Shown here: piece by piece, positions 41,623-49,211 of the stretch
Layout of the letters: each line of letters opens with the position of its first letter
Position numbering within the stretch: position 1 is the first letter of the stretch
From: Prevotella melaninogenica ATCC 25845
GTDB taxonomy: Bacteria > Bacteroidota > Bacteroidia > Bacteroidales > Bacteroidaceae
NCBI RefSeq assembly: GCF_000144405.1
Contig: NC_014370.1
Coordinates: forward strand, 563,501-627,500
DNA length: 64,000 nt
Direction of reading: 5' to 3'
The notes under the pieces: model-generated
What the model was told of the DNA's origin: nothing
Database searches by the model: none
The model's input: the letters and a program-made list of their open reading frames with translations, nothing else
Position numbers and translations under genes: made by a program

Positions 41623-43698
41623 CTAAAGGTTCAGACTTACACCAGCAACGACCCATGCGCCTGGCTGTGGAACATTCCCATAGTCAACGTAATGAGCCCC
41701 AAATAAGTTGTTTGCTTCAACATATGCCGTCCACTTCTTTGCATTCCAAGTCATACGACTATCAACAACGCCATAGCTCTTATAGCTTTGTCGTTGGTTG
41801 TTTGTGTCGATATAGTTTCCCATTCGATGTTGGAAGCGATAGTAGAAGCCAAGATCAAGATTGCGCCAGAGGTTCAACTGGAGATTGCTGACAAACTTGT
41901 TCTTCAAATATTCCAACGCATACTTACTTACATAACCTTGATTATCAACCTTCTTTTGGTGGATATAGCTATAAGCCACACCAAACTTCTTAAAGAATCT
42001 TTGTGAAGGAAGAAGCTGATAGAGATCGAAATCGAGTGAAGCCTCTGTTCCAAAGTGCTTTATCTTTCCGAAGTTTACACTCTTCCATAGCACAGCTCCG
42101 TTAGCATCTAATGTACCATCACTAATCCAGTCGATAAGGTTCTTATGATTGTTCCAGTAAACGCTTGCCTTGGCAGTGACGCCCTTATTGTCATATTTCA
42201 CACCCGTTTCGAATGCTGAAAGTTCTTCTGGGCGAAGATGTTTGTCTGCCTTATGACCACCAACTGAGTAGAATAACTCTGTAACAGACGGCATACGGAG
42301 GGACGAATTATAAGAAGCATATAGCTTCCAAGCGTTTCCTATACGGAAACTTGCATCAACTCCAGGGTAAACATGCATTGGCATATCTGCTTGACTGTTC
42401 TTGACTGCTGTCAAACCAGCTGACAGCGTGAAGCGGTCAAGGATGATATTATGCTCAAGAACAAACTGAATATTTGTGCGATTAAGTCCGACTGTATAGT
42501 CTCTGTCTGTGCCATGGATATGCTTTGGACGAGAGAGTGGTTCGCCGAGGTTACCACTGACGAGGTCTTCATTGCGTAGTTCTGCAGCAAAGGCAGTACG
42601 CCCAAGTGTCCAATCAAAGTAGGCATTGAGGTTTACACCATAGATATCTGTGCGGTGATAGTTGAAAGGATACTTATTGGATGCACCACGGAAGAGCTCA
42701 AAGCGGTCCATATTGCGGTTCCAATAGATAGAAGGGCGAATGTGGAAACGGCCCCTTAGGTTCTCAGCTTGAATGGCTGTGAAGGTCTTGAAGGTGTGTT
42801 CAAACTGGTCATCGTACTTTGCTGAATAAAAAGTATTTGATCCAAAGTCTTTCACACTCATACCTGTATGCCAGCGAACCATCATGTCTTCATCCGTATA
42901 ATTACCTTGATAAAAAACTTTTGCAGTGCGGTAATCAGCGTTGAGGCTGCCTGCCTTGTTGCGAAGATAGCCATCACTGCGAGTGTAAGAAGCTGATAGC
43001 TGATTGTTCCAACGGTCTTTTGAAGCAATGTTTCCACGTATGCCAGCACTGAGATAGCCGTAGGAACCACCTTCAATATGGGCAGAAAGACTTGTCTTTT
43101 GTGGAGTTTTGGTTACGATGTTTATAGCACCTAATAACGAAGATGTACCATAAACGCGGGCTGCTGGACCCTCAAGGACTTCTATCCGTTCGATTTCACT
43201 GATGTCAACTGGGAAGTCAAAGGAGTTGTGTCCAGTCTGTGCATCACAGATATTGATACCATTAAGGAGGACTGTGATTTGCTCTGAGTTGCCACCACGA
43301 ATACTTACGTCGGTCAAGACACCTAAAGGTCCTTTTTGGCGGACGTCAACACCGACGGCATACTTTAGCAAATCGTTTACACTTTGTACTGGAGCCGCCT
43401 GAATATCCTCACGACTCAGTACAGTTACCATTCTCGCTTGCTGACTAACTGTCAGCGGTGCTCGCGTTCCAGTGACGTTCACTTCCTCCATCATGATGCC
43501 TCTGTTGGTGATAGTTGAGTCCGTCTCTGCCTTCTCTGTTTCAATACTAATGCCCTTGGCAGTAGCATTTTGCAAGGTAGCGACGCTCAGTACACCAATC
43601 AGAACCTCTTTCCCAAGAACTGAAAAGAGCGAATAGCCATGGTTGGAGAAGTGTTTAAACTTCAGAACGCTGCGCTTTTGAAATGTTGGTTTGTACAT
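41623..43698 (-). CDS. TonB-dependent receptor (BtuB/CirA-like)
   Basis: An outer-membrane receptor of about 691 residues. The N-terminus is basic, with a membrane-type segment (LIGVLSVATLQNATA) as signal. A TonB-box-like MMEEVNVTG precedes the plug (~70-190) with DVSIRGGNSEQITVLLNGINICD and RIEVLEGPAARVYGTSSLLGAINIVTKT, and a 22-strand-type barrel ends in WVVAGVSLNL. Plug motifs most resemble the vitamin B12/siderophore group, and no SusD partner is adjacent. I saw no cobalamin riboswitch upstream, so the ligand is undecided. I use the ATG at 43698 and not an upstream TTG. A short hairpin (43717-43745; GTCGG/CCGAC) sits in the leader. Confidence 0.9.
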   Translation of the reverse strand: MYKPTFQKRSVLKFKHFSNHGYSLFSVLGKEVLIGVLSVATLQNATAKGISIETEKAETDSTITNRGIMMEEVNVTGTRAPLTVSQQARMVTVLSREDIQAAPVQSVNDLLKYAVGVDVRQKGPLGVLTDVSIRGGNSEQITVLLNGINICDAQTGHNSFDFPVDISEIERIEVLEGPAARVYGTSSLLGAINIVTKTPQKTSLSAHIEGGSYGYLSAGIRGNIASKDRWNNQLSASYTRSDGYLRNKAGSLNADYRTAKVFYQGNYTDEDMMVRWHTGMSVKDFGSNTFYSAKYDDQFEHTFKTFTAIQAENLRGRFHIRPSIYWNRNMDRFELFRGASNKYPFNYHRTDIYGVNLNAYFDWTLGRTAFAAELRNEDLVSGNLGEPLSRPKHIHGTDRDYTVGLNRTNIQFVLEHNIILDRFTLSAGLTAVKNSQADMPMHVYPGVDASFRIGNAWKLYASYNSSLRMPSVTELFYSVGGHKADKHLRPEELSAFETGVKYDNKGVTAKASVYWNNHKNLIDWISDGTLDANGAVLWKSVNFGKIKHFGTEASLDFDLYQLLPSQRFFKKFGVAYSYIHQKKVDNQGYVSKYALEYLKNKFVSNLQLNLWRNLDLGFYYRFQHRMGNYIDTNNQRQSYKSYGVVDSRMTWNAKKWTAYVEANNLFGAHYVDYGNVPQPGAWVVAGVSLNL

Positions 43699-43754
43699 AA
43701 TATAATTAAAGAAAACGTCGGAAGGTGGAGCTTTCCCCAACCGACAAACGGGTG

Positions 43755-43762
43755 CAAAAGTA
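43755..43762 (-). promoter_or_regulatory. -7 promoter element of the BtuB-like receptor
   Basis: TACTTTTG on the minus strand, 57 bases before the chosen ATG. No good -33 element. Confidence 0.45.
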
Positions 43763-43867
43763 ATAAAAGTTTTTGTAACAGCGTGGATTAATCGATGATT
43801 ATCGACTTTTATGTGGGTAAGGTGTAGAAAAACCTTCGTTTATGTACGTTATATTTGAGATTTTTAC

Positions 43868-43875
43868 TACTTTTG
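43868..43875 (+). promoter_or_regulatory. -7 promoter element of xpt
   Basis: TACTTTTG, with the xpt ATG 42 bases downstream. The -33 element is unclear. Confidence 0.45.
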
Positions 43876-43917
43876 TAGGCAATTAATTCTCGAAACAGAC
43901 AAACGATTAATTGCACA

Positions 43918-44490
43918 ATGAAAGCATTACGTGACCGTATCTTAAAGGATGGAAAGTGCTTCCCAGACGGAATCTTGAAGGTAGACAAGTTTATTAATCA
44001 CCAGATGGATCCTAATCTGATGAAGCAGATTTGTGTGGAGTTTATCCGCCGTTATGCATCAACAGAAATCAACAAGATTATCACAATTGAAGCGAGTGGC
44101 ATTGCTCCTGCCATTATGATGGGCTTTTTACTCGACCTTCCTGTGGTCTTTGCGAAGAAGAAAAAGCCTTCAACAATGGGCGATATGCTTTCGACAAGCG
44201 TCTTCTCGTTTACCAAGCAAAGAGAGTATAACGTCGTGATATCCAAAGAGTATCTCGGTAAAGGCGACAAGGTGCTGTTTGTTGATGACTTCTTGGCTTA
44301 TGGTAATGCGGCGAAAGGAATCATAGATCTTTGTAAAAAAGCAGGTGCAGAGTTAGTTGGTATGGGCTTTATCATAGAGAAAGCATTTCAACATGGTCGT
44401 GATGCGATTGAAGTAGCAGGTGTTCGTTGTGAGAGTTTGGCTATCATCGAGTCGCTTGAAAACTGTGAGATTAAAATGAGAGAAACATAA
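43918..44490 (+). CDS. xpt: Xanthine phosphoribosyltransferase
   Basis: Xpt converts xanthine and PRPP to XMP in purine salvage. The start [25 protein letters not shown] (shown only to identify the family) is typical, as are [13 protein letters not shown] (~58-70) and the PRPP loop [13 protein letters not shown] (~119-131). At 190 residues it is full length. The next gene on the strand is a xanthine/uracil-type permease, so uptake and salvage are paired as in other bacteria. However, a hairpin terminator and a repeat array lie between the two, so co-transcription may be partial. Confidence 0.95.
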   Translation: MKALRDRILKDGKCFPDGILKVDKFINHQMDPNLMKQICVEFIRRYASTEINKIITIEASGIAPAIMMGFLLDLPVVFAKKKKPSTMGDMLSTSVFSFTKQREYNVVISKEYLGKGDKVLFVDDFLAYGNAAKGIIDLCKKAGAELVGMGFIIEKAFQHGRDAIEVAGVRCESLAIIESLENCEIKMRET

Positions 44491-44493
44491 ACG

Positions 44494-44525
44494 AGGTGGG
44501 CTTGTGTGCCCACCTTTCTTGTTTT
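44494..44525 (+). terminator. Hairpin terminator after xpt
   Basis: GGTGGGC pairs with GCCCACC around TTGTGT, followed by TTTCTTGTTTT. Confidence 0.82.
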
Positions 44526-44551
44526 ATATGGTAATCATCTTTAACGCAAAC

Positions 44552-44654
44552 GCTTCTTTAAAGCATTGAGATTACTCTTTAAGAGGCGTAGAACTAACTT
44601 TTAAGAAAGATGAAGCTGTACTTTGGAATCACCAAAGCTACCCTTTTATTTCAG
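44552..44654. repeat. 22-bp-period CTTT-type array between xpt and its permease
   Basis: Units start at 44552, 44574, 44596, 44618 and 44640. Each has (C/A)TCTTTAA or ACTTT near its 5' part and three end in AAGCT or GAACT. It resembles the CCTTTT-type arrays at 30810 and 57482, for example CTTTAAGAGGCGTA versus CTTTTAGAGGCTTA, but is more degenerate. Confidence 0.6.
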
Positions 44655-44703
44655 TAAAGAATAACATCTTACCTTTATTATATCGTTTTAAATAACAAAA
44701 AGA

Positions 44704-46047
44704 ATGGAAAAGTCTAAGGAACTTATCTATGGTCTGAATGATCGTCCACCAATTCGTGAAACTATTTTTGCTGCTTTGCAGCATCTGTTGGCAATCTTCG
44801 TAGCCATTATCACACCACCCCTCATCATCAGTTCAGCATTGAAATTCGACTTGGATACCACAGGTTTCCTCGTGTCAATGTCTCTCTTCGTGTCTGGATT
44901 GGCTACCTTTATTCAGTGTCGTAGGTTTGGTCCGATTGGAGCAGGTCTTCTTTGTATTCAAGGAACGTCTTTCTCTTTCATCAGTCCAATCATCGGAGCA
45001 GGTATGTTGGGTATGATTAACGGCAAGATGAACGTAGAAATGGGACTCAGTTACATCTTTGGTGCTTGTCTTGTTGCCTCTGTTGTAGAGATGGTTGTGA
45101 GCCGTCTCTTGCCTTACACACGTAAGATTATCACTCCATTGGTGTCAGGTATCGTTGTTTCCCTCATTGGTATGTGTCTTATTAAGGCAGGTATCAACTC
45201 TTGTGGTGGTGGTCAGTCGGCTGTTGATGCTGGTACATTTGGGTCTATGCAGAATCTTGGACTTGCGTTACTCGTATTGGTTAGCATTATTTTCTTCAAC
45301 CGATCAAACAACCGTTTCCTACGTATGGGATCCATTGTGTTGGGACTATTGATAGGTTGTGTAGCTGCTTATGCACTCAATATGATTGACTTTTCAAGCC
45401 TCAAAGGTAGTGGTAGCCTTAATATTCCAGTTCCTTTCAAATATGGATTGAACTTTGATTTAGGTACAATCATTGGTATCGGACTTATTTATCTGGTAAC
45501 AGCTGTAGAGGCTTTTGGTGATATTACAGCCAATTCACTCATCTCTGGTGAGCCTGTTGAAGGTCCTGTCTTCTTGAAAAGAGCGCAGGGTGGTGTTCTT
45601 GCAGATGGTTTCAACTCTTTATTAGCTGCTGTCTTCAATAGTTTTCCTAACTCTATCTTTGCCCAAAACAATGGTATGATACAGCTTACGGGTGTTGCCA
45701 GCCGTTATGTTGGTTATTTCATTGCTGGCGCTTTGGTTCTTTTAGGATTGTTCCCAGTTGTTGGTAAGGTGTTCTCACTTATTCCTGATCCTGTTTTGGG
45801 CGGTGCAACCTTGTTGATGTTTGGTACTGTTGCCGCTGCAGGTATTCGTATTATCGCTTCTACTGAGATTACTCGTAAGGCTGTGTTGGTCATGGCTATC
45901 AGTTTTGCAATGGGTCTGAGCGTAGAGTTGGTACCTGGTATTCTTGATAAGATGCCTGATATCATCAAGAACATTTTCTCAAGTGGTATCACTACAGGTG
46001 GCCTTACAGCTATCCTTGCCAATGCCTTTATCCGCATCAAGGAGTAA
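44704..46047 (+). CDS. NCS2-family xanthine/uracil permease
   Basis: A multi-spanning inner-membrane proton symporter for purines or pyrimidines. Features are QHLLAIFVAIITPPLIIS (~22-39), FGPIGAGLLCIQGTSFSFISP (~78-98), and the signature region VTAVEAFGDITANSLISGEPVEG (~262-284) with the key glutamate. NSFPNSIFAQNNGMIQLTGVASRYVG (~308-333) matches the NCS2 substrate motif. Adjacent xpt points to xanthine (PbuX-type) as the likely substrate. Length is 447 with about 12-14 hydrophobic segments. Family firm, substrate inferred. Confidence 0.93.
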   Translation: MEKSKELIYGLNDRPPIRETIFAALQHLLAIFVAIITPPLIISSALKFDLDTTGFLVSMSLFVSGLATFIQCRRFGPIGAGLLCIQGTSFSFISPIIGAGMLGMINGKMNVEMGLSYIFGACLVASVVEMVVSRLLPYTRKIITPLVSGIVVSLIGMCLIKAGINSCGGGQSAVDAGTFGSMQNLGLALLVLVSIIFFNRSNNRFLRMGSIVLGLLIGCVAAYALNMIDFSSLKGSGSLNIPVPFKYGLNFDLGTIIGIGLIYLVTAVEAFGDITANSLISGEPVEGPVFLKRAQGGVLADGFNSLLAAVFNSFPNSIFAQNNGMIQLTGVASRYVGYFIAGALVLLGLFPVVGKVFSLIPDPVLGGATLLMFGTVAAAGIRIIASTEITRKAVLVMAISFAMGLSVELVPGILDKMPDIIKNIFSSGITTGGLTAILANAFIRIKE

Positions 46048-46129
46048 ACTTAAGCAATATAGAAAACCAAAGAATCAATAATGATTTAAGTGTTTTCTGT
46101 AAGAAAAAAGCAGTTTTTTACTATCCTTT

Positions 46130-46186
46130 CGGTACATTCTCCTTTTAAATGTTTATCTTTGCAAAAGATAGAAGGAGAATGTACCG
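46130..46186. promoter_or_regulatory. Promoter enclosed in a 15-bp perfect inverted repeat
   Basis: CGGTACATTCTCCTT (46130-46144) is mirrored exactly by AAGGAGAATGTACCG (46172-46186). The 27 bases between hold a -7 element TATCTTTG (46154-46161), itself half of an inner palindrome TATCTTT-GCA-AAAGATA. The next gene starts at 46246. Operator or leader structure is inferred. Confidence 0.65.
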
Positions 46187-46245
46187 ATTGCGTTTCTCCG
46201 TGAAGTATAAATTGATTCTTAACAAAACAGAATAATAACAAGACT

Positions 46246-46698
46246 ATGTCAAATCAGAATAAGCAGCGTAAATTTACAAAGTCGCTGACCTTTAAAGTTC
46301 TTTGTGGACTGGCTGTCCTCGTATTCTTGGGCTTAATTTATAATCTCATTGTGGCTTCAGATGATGCTCCAATGACTGAACAGGAGGAGGAAGAGGTGCA
46401 GAAACGCAATGCAGATGCAGACACAATAGACATAGTAGGCGATTATCTTTGGCCTAATATGAAGCCTTCAAAAGAGGATATGATGACTGATGAGGAGAAA
46501 GCTGCTGAGGCTGAAAAGGCTAAGGCTGGTAAAGATGATAAGGGGAAGGAGGCTTCTGATAAGGTGCAGTCTAACCAATACGATGCTCCTATCGCTGCAC
46601 CTGCTCCAGACGTTACTCCATCTTCAGAACTTCCTGCTAAGCAGACAGCACCTTCTATTGAGAAGATGGATGCCCCAAAGATTGAAAAGATTGAATAG
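46246..46698 (+). CDS. Membrane-anchored charged protein of unknown function
   Basis: The N-terminal ~17 residues are basic, followed by one membrane segment (~18-37; LCGLAVLVFLGLIYNLIVAS). A 110-residue hydrophilic tail rich in Glu, Lys, Ala, Asp and Pro follows, with near-repetitive EEKAAEAEKAKAGKDDKGKEA and a Pro-rich end carrying EKMDAPKIEKIE. It is probably anchored in the inner membrane with an unstructured periplasmic tail. I do not recognise a family. Expression is driven from the inverted-repeat promoter upstream. The next gene (DUF4251) is 130 bases away. Confidence 0.75.
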   Translation: MSNQNKQRKFTKSLTFKVLCGLAVLVFLGLIYNLIVASDDAPMTEQEEEEVQKRNADADTIDIVGDYLWPNMKPSKEDMMTDEEKAAEAEKAKAGKDDKGKEASDKVQSNQYDAPIAAPAPDVTPSSELPAKQTAPSIEKMDAPKIEKIE

Positions 46699-46828
46699 TA
46701 TAAGAACTGTTCTTTAGACTGAACAGTAGACTATAAGAATCTTCACAACTTTGTGTAAACGTTGTCCTAATGCTTGTAAAGTAGAAAGAAAAAATACTAT
46801 AACGACTTAAAAGAAAGAGAGGTATGCA

Positions 46829-47392
46829 ATGAAACGTTTAGTTTTATTTCTTTTTGTAGCTGTCCTAATGGTGGGTTGTGCTACAACTTATTATGATTCA
46901 GAGGGTAATCCTGTGTCAAAGGAGAAAATGAGTCAGTTGCGTGCTACTGCTGTGAAGGCTCACTTAGCAGAGCATCGCTACCGCGTCTTTGTGGACCGTA
47001 TGTACCCTATGCGTGGTCCTGCTGTCTATTTACAGGACGATTGGGGACTCGAGGTGAGTGGTGATTCGGTAGGGCTTTTCCTCCCTTATTTCGGTAGAGC
47101 TTACTATATTCCTTACGGACGTGGTGGCGGTTTGAGCCTTGTAGAACCTCTGACGAGTTACAAGGAAGAACCGATGAAGGGCGGACGTCGTATCTTTATG
47201 ACCGCTCGTAATGATTTCGAGAGCTATCAGATTGTACTTGAAGTCTTCGATAATGCTACTGTGTCATTGGTAATTAATCCCAGTGAAAAGGAGACGATTA
47301 GCTTTTCTGGTGTGATGGAGCTTAATGATGTTTTTACACCAAAGGGTCAAAAAGCAAGTAAGAGACACCAGACAACATTCATGAAATTATGA
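46829..47392 (+). CDS. DUF4251-family lipoprotein
   Basis: The signal peptide has the lipobox MVGC (Cys ~17). The rest matches DUF4251: FVDRMYPMRGPAVYLQDDWGLEVSGDSVGLFLPYFGRAYYIPYG (~52-96; longer than can be quoted as one motif, key part LPYFGRAYY) and a final SFSGVMELND beta segment. Members are envelope lipoproteins of Bacteroidales without known function. Its TGA overlaps the ATG of the next gene (ATGA), suggesting the two products are made together. Confidence 0.88.
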   Translation: MKRLVLFLFVAVLMVGCATTYYDSEGNPVSKEKMSQLRATAVKAHLAEHRYRVFVDRMYPMRGPAVYLQDDWGLEVSGDSVGLFLPYFGRAYYIPYGRGGGLSLVEPLTSYKEEPMKGGRRIFMTARNDFESYQIVLEVFDNATVSLVINPSEKETISFSGVMELNDVFTPKGQKASKRHQTTFMKL

Positions 47393-48498
47393 TTAACCGA
47401 CTTAATACTTTGTTCCTGTTACTGTTTGTAAGTCATATGGCATTCGGACAGTCGGCAGGAACAATTGCGTCTAAGGATGCCATGCTTTATGAGTCGTCTC
47501 GACATCTGTATGAGAAGGGTGATACGTTGACGATTATTTCAAAGGATTTTGAATGGCCAAAAGGCTTGGATGGCTCTCTCTTACCAGAACTACAGCATTA
47601 TCTTACAAACTTTTTCTTTAACCAGTCTTCCGAAAGTTATGATACTGGTTGGAAGCAGTTTGAGTCTTCGTTAGGTAAAGAAGTGCGAACTATAAAGGAT
47701 GATGCGGGTGCTGAAAGGCGTTTTTATGATATGGGGTTACGATGTCTTTGGTTGGAGCCAGGCAGATACATTTCTTTTCTTGCCCGCTTGGAGGAACGTA
47801 ATGCAACAAGTGTCATTACGGCAAAGCATTCTTATTTTACCTTTGATCTTATCAATAAGAAAGTCTTAACGCAGAATGATGTGTTTAATCAGACACGCAT
47901 GTGGCAGGATCCTAACGTTCGCTATCAGTTTTATGAACTGTTAGATTATACGGCAAATACGCATACTGAGGACTCTATAAATTGGGACCTTCTGCCCAAT
48001 CAGTTTGCACTGATAGGACAGAATATACTTTTCGACCTTGGTGTTGATAACGGTGGAGGAGTTTATTCAGAAGTAAGTAATGACATGGTAGATGTACTTT
48101 TCTCTAAGAGTTTTAAGAAGTGGCAGAAACAGTCATTATCTTATGCAGGCACTAAGAAACTTCCTAATGAGGCTGTATATGTCTCCTTATCACCTGATTC
48201 TGTCTTCCCAGAAATATTGCCACAGTTTGATGGAAATTTAGTTGCGGCTTTTGGGCAGAATTTTTCCGATACAGGACTTAACCCAGCAACAACTCCTGTG
48301 GGGAGAATTTACGCCTCTTTTATTGTTGATACGGATGGTTCTTTGAAAGATATAGTCTTTCTAACGGTAAATAATATTGAGTTGAACCGCAGTGTTGCTG
48401 CAGCACTTCAATTATTAAGAGGTTGGAAACCTGCAATGCATAACGGTAAAGCTGTAGCTTATAGATATAACTTTCCCCTCATTTTACACTTCCAATAA
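47389..48498 (+). CDS. Secreted protein with RsiV/DUF3298-like and TonB_C-like domains
   Basis: The signal peptide ends near AFGQ (~residue 20). Residues ~130-235 resemble the DUF3298/RsiV C-terminal fold: HSYFTFDLINKKVLTQNDVF, then NQFALIGQNILFDLGVDNGGGVYSEVSNDMVDVLF. The last ~75 residues look like the TonB C-terminal domain (GRIYASFIVDTDGSLKDIVFLTV; SVAAALQLLRGWKPAMHNGKAV). There is no membrane segment apart from the signal, so it cannot be a working energy transducer by itself. This domain also occurs in non-TonB periplasmic proteins. It is translationally coupled to the DUF4251 lipoprotein. Domain calls are by eye. Confidence 0.75.
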   Translation: MINRLNTLFLLLFVSHMAFGQSAGTIASKDAMLYESSRHLYEKGDTLTIISKDFEWPKGLDGSLLPELQHYLTNFFFNQSSESYDTGWKQFESSLGKEVRTIKDDAGAERRFYDMGLRCLWLEPGRYISFLARLEERNATSVITAKHSYFTFDLINKKVLTQNDVFNQTRMWQDPNVRYQFYELLDYTANTHTEDSINWDLLPNQFALIGQNILFDLGVDNGGGVYSEVSNDMVDVLFSKSFKKWQKQSLSYAGTKKLPNEAVYVSLSPDSVFPEILPQFDGNLVAAFGQNFSDTGLNPATTPVGRIYASFIVDTDGSLKDIVFLTVNNIELNRSVAAALQLLRGWKPAMHNGKAVAYRYNFPLILHFQ

Positions 48499-48503
48499 GA
48501 GTC

Positions 48504-48569
48504 GTGCGGAGCCTTAGCACGTGTGGTGCGGGTGGTAAGCACCTATGGTGCGGAGGCTTCGCACCAAGC
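48504..48569. repeat. 22-bp-period GC-rich array E
   Basis: Three full units lie at 48504, 48526 and 48548, each GTGC, nine bases, GCAC, five bases, with centres GGAGCCTTA, GGGTGGTAA and GGAGGCTTC. Centres of opposite orientation occur within one array. It lies between converging genes, six bases past a stop codon. Confidence 0.85.
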
Positions 48570-48724
48570 AAACAGATGTAGATGTGATTGTCGGTAAATA
48601 GTTGGTTCAGAGTCGATTAATGCTTGTTCATTGCTTGTTTCAAAGGTGAATGAAACGCGAAAGCATTTGTTTTGTTTCACCAAAGAAAGGAAACGGAAAG
48701 TTGATAGGTTATACTTATCTTCTT

Positions 48725-49210
48725 TTAGGGTATGCTTGTATGCCTTTCGTCCTTCTCTTTTTCAGCCTGATATAGGAAGTCGTAAATAATTTCTGTAACC
48801 CTTTCTTGCCCTTCGTTAGTAAGTGCTGGAAGGGTGAAGATTCTTCCCTTTGTTGTATAAATTATCTGAACGATGAAAGGAACGAAGTAATAATTGTAGT
48901 CGTTTATCCCTTCTATTTCATCAGCAGTTACTTCTGTATATTTGCAACGTAGACAATCGTAGAAACAAATATGGTCACCTTTGATGGATAGATAGTCTTT
49001 TTCCCATAGTTTTTGGCAGGCAACAAAAAGTTTGAAAAGGCAAAACAAAACAGTATGAAGTATGATTGAGAGTGCGAAAATGAGCATGAAAGGATGGGCA
49101 GCGTCTACAACTATGTGCCCAAAGAAAAACCATATAAATAAGAAGATGGGGATGGGTGAGAGCAGCGCTTCTAAGAGTAATAAACCGCTATATTTGTATT
49201 TGATAACCAT
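48725..49210 (-). CDS. Two-TM membrane protein, possible PH-like domain
   Basis: Two membrane segments at about residues 10-32 and 38-62 are followed by a ~95-residue cytoplasmic part. Its pattern (YLSIKGDHICFYDCLRCKYTEVTADEIEGI, then IYTTKGRIFTLPAL) resembles bacterial PH-like domains in which a short beta-barrel follows a membrane hairpin. No named family is claimed. It starts one base after the MBOAT acyltransferase stop, so it is the last gene of that operon and may be a partner or only a passenger. Confidence 0.75.
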   Translation of the reverse strand: MVIKYKYSGLLLLEALLSPIPIFLFIWFFFGHIVVDAAHPFMLIFALSIILHTVLFCLFKLFVACQKLWEKDYLSIKGDHICFYDCLRCKYTEVTADEIEGINDYNYYFVPFIVQIIYTTKGRIFTLPALTNEGQERVTEIIYDFLYQAEKEKDERHTSIP

Positions 49211-49211
49211 C

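Noticed and set aside
43700..43917. Cobalamin or purine riboswitch in the region between the BtuB-like receptor and xpt
   Set aside because: By eye there is no B12-box-like or purine-aptamer core; only a short GTCGG/CCGAC hairpin and promoter elements are seen. A covariance search would settle it.
46130..46186. Invertible (phase-variable) promoter
   Set aside because: The inverted repeats enclose only 27 bases, shorter than known invertible promoter segments, and no invertase gene is nearby. The near-palindromic centre makes inversion almost silent.
8783..48569. The short tandem units as CRISPR arrays
   Set aside because: Period is a constant 22 bp with no separate unique spacers of ~30 bp, each array has only 2-4 units, and no cas genes are present.
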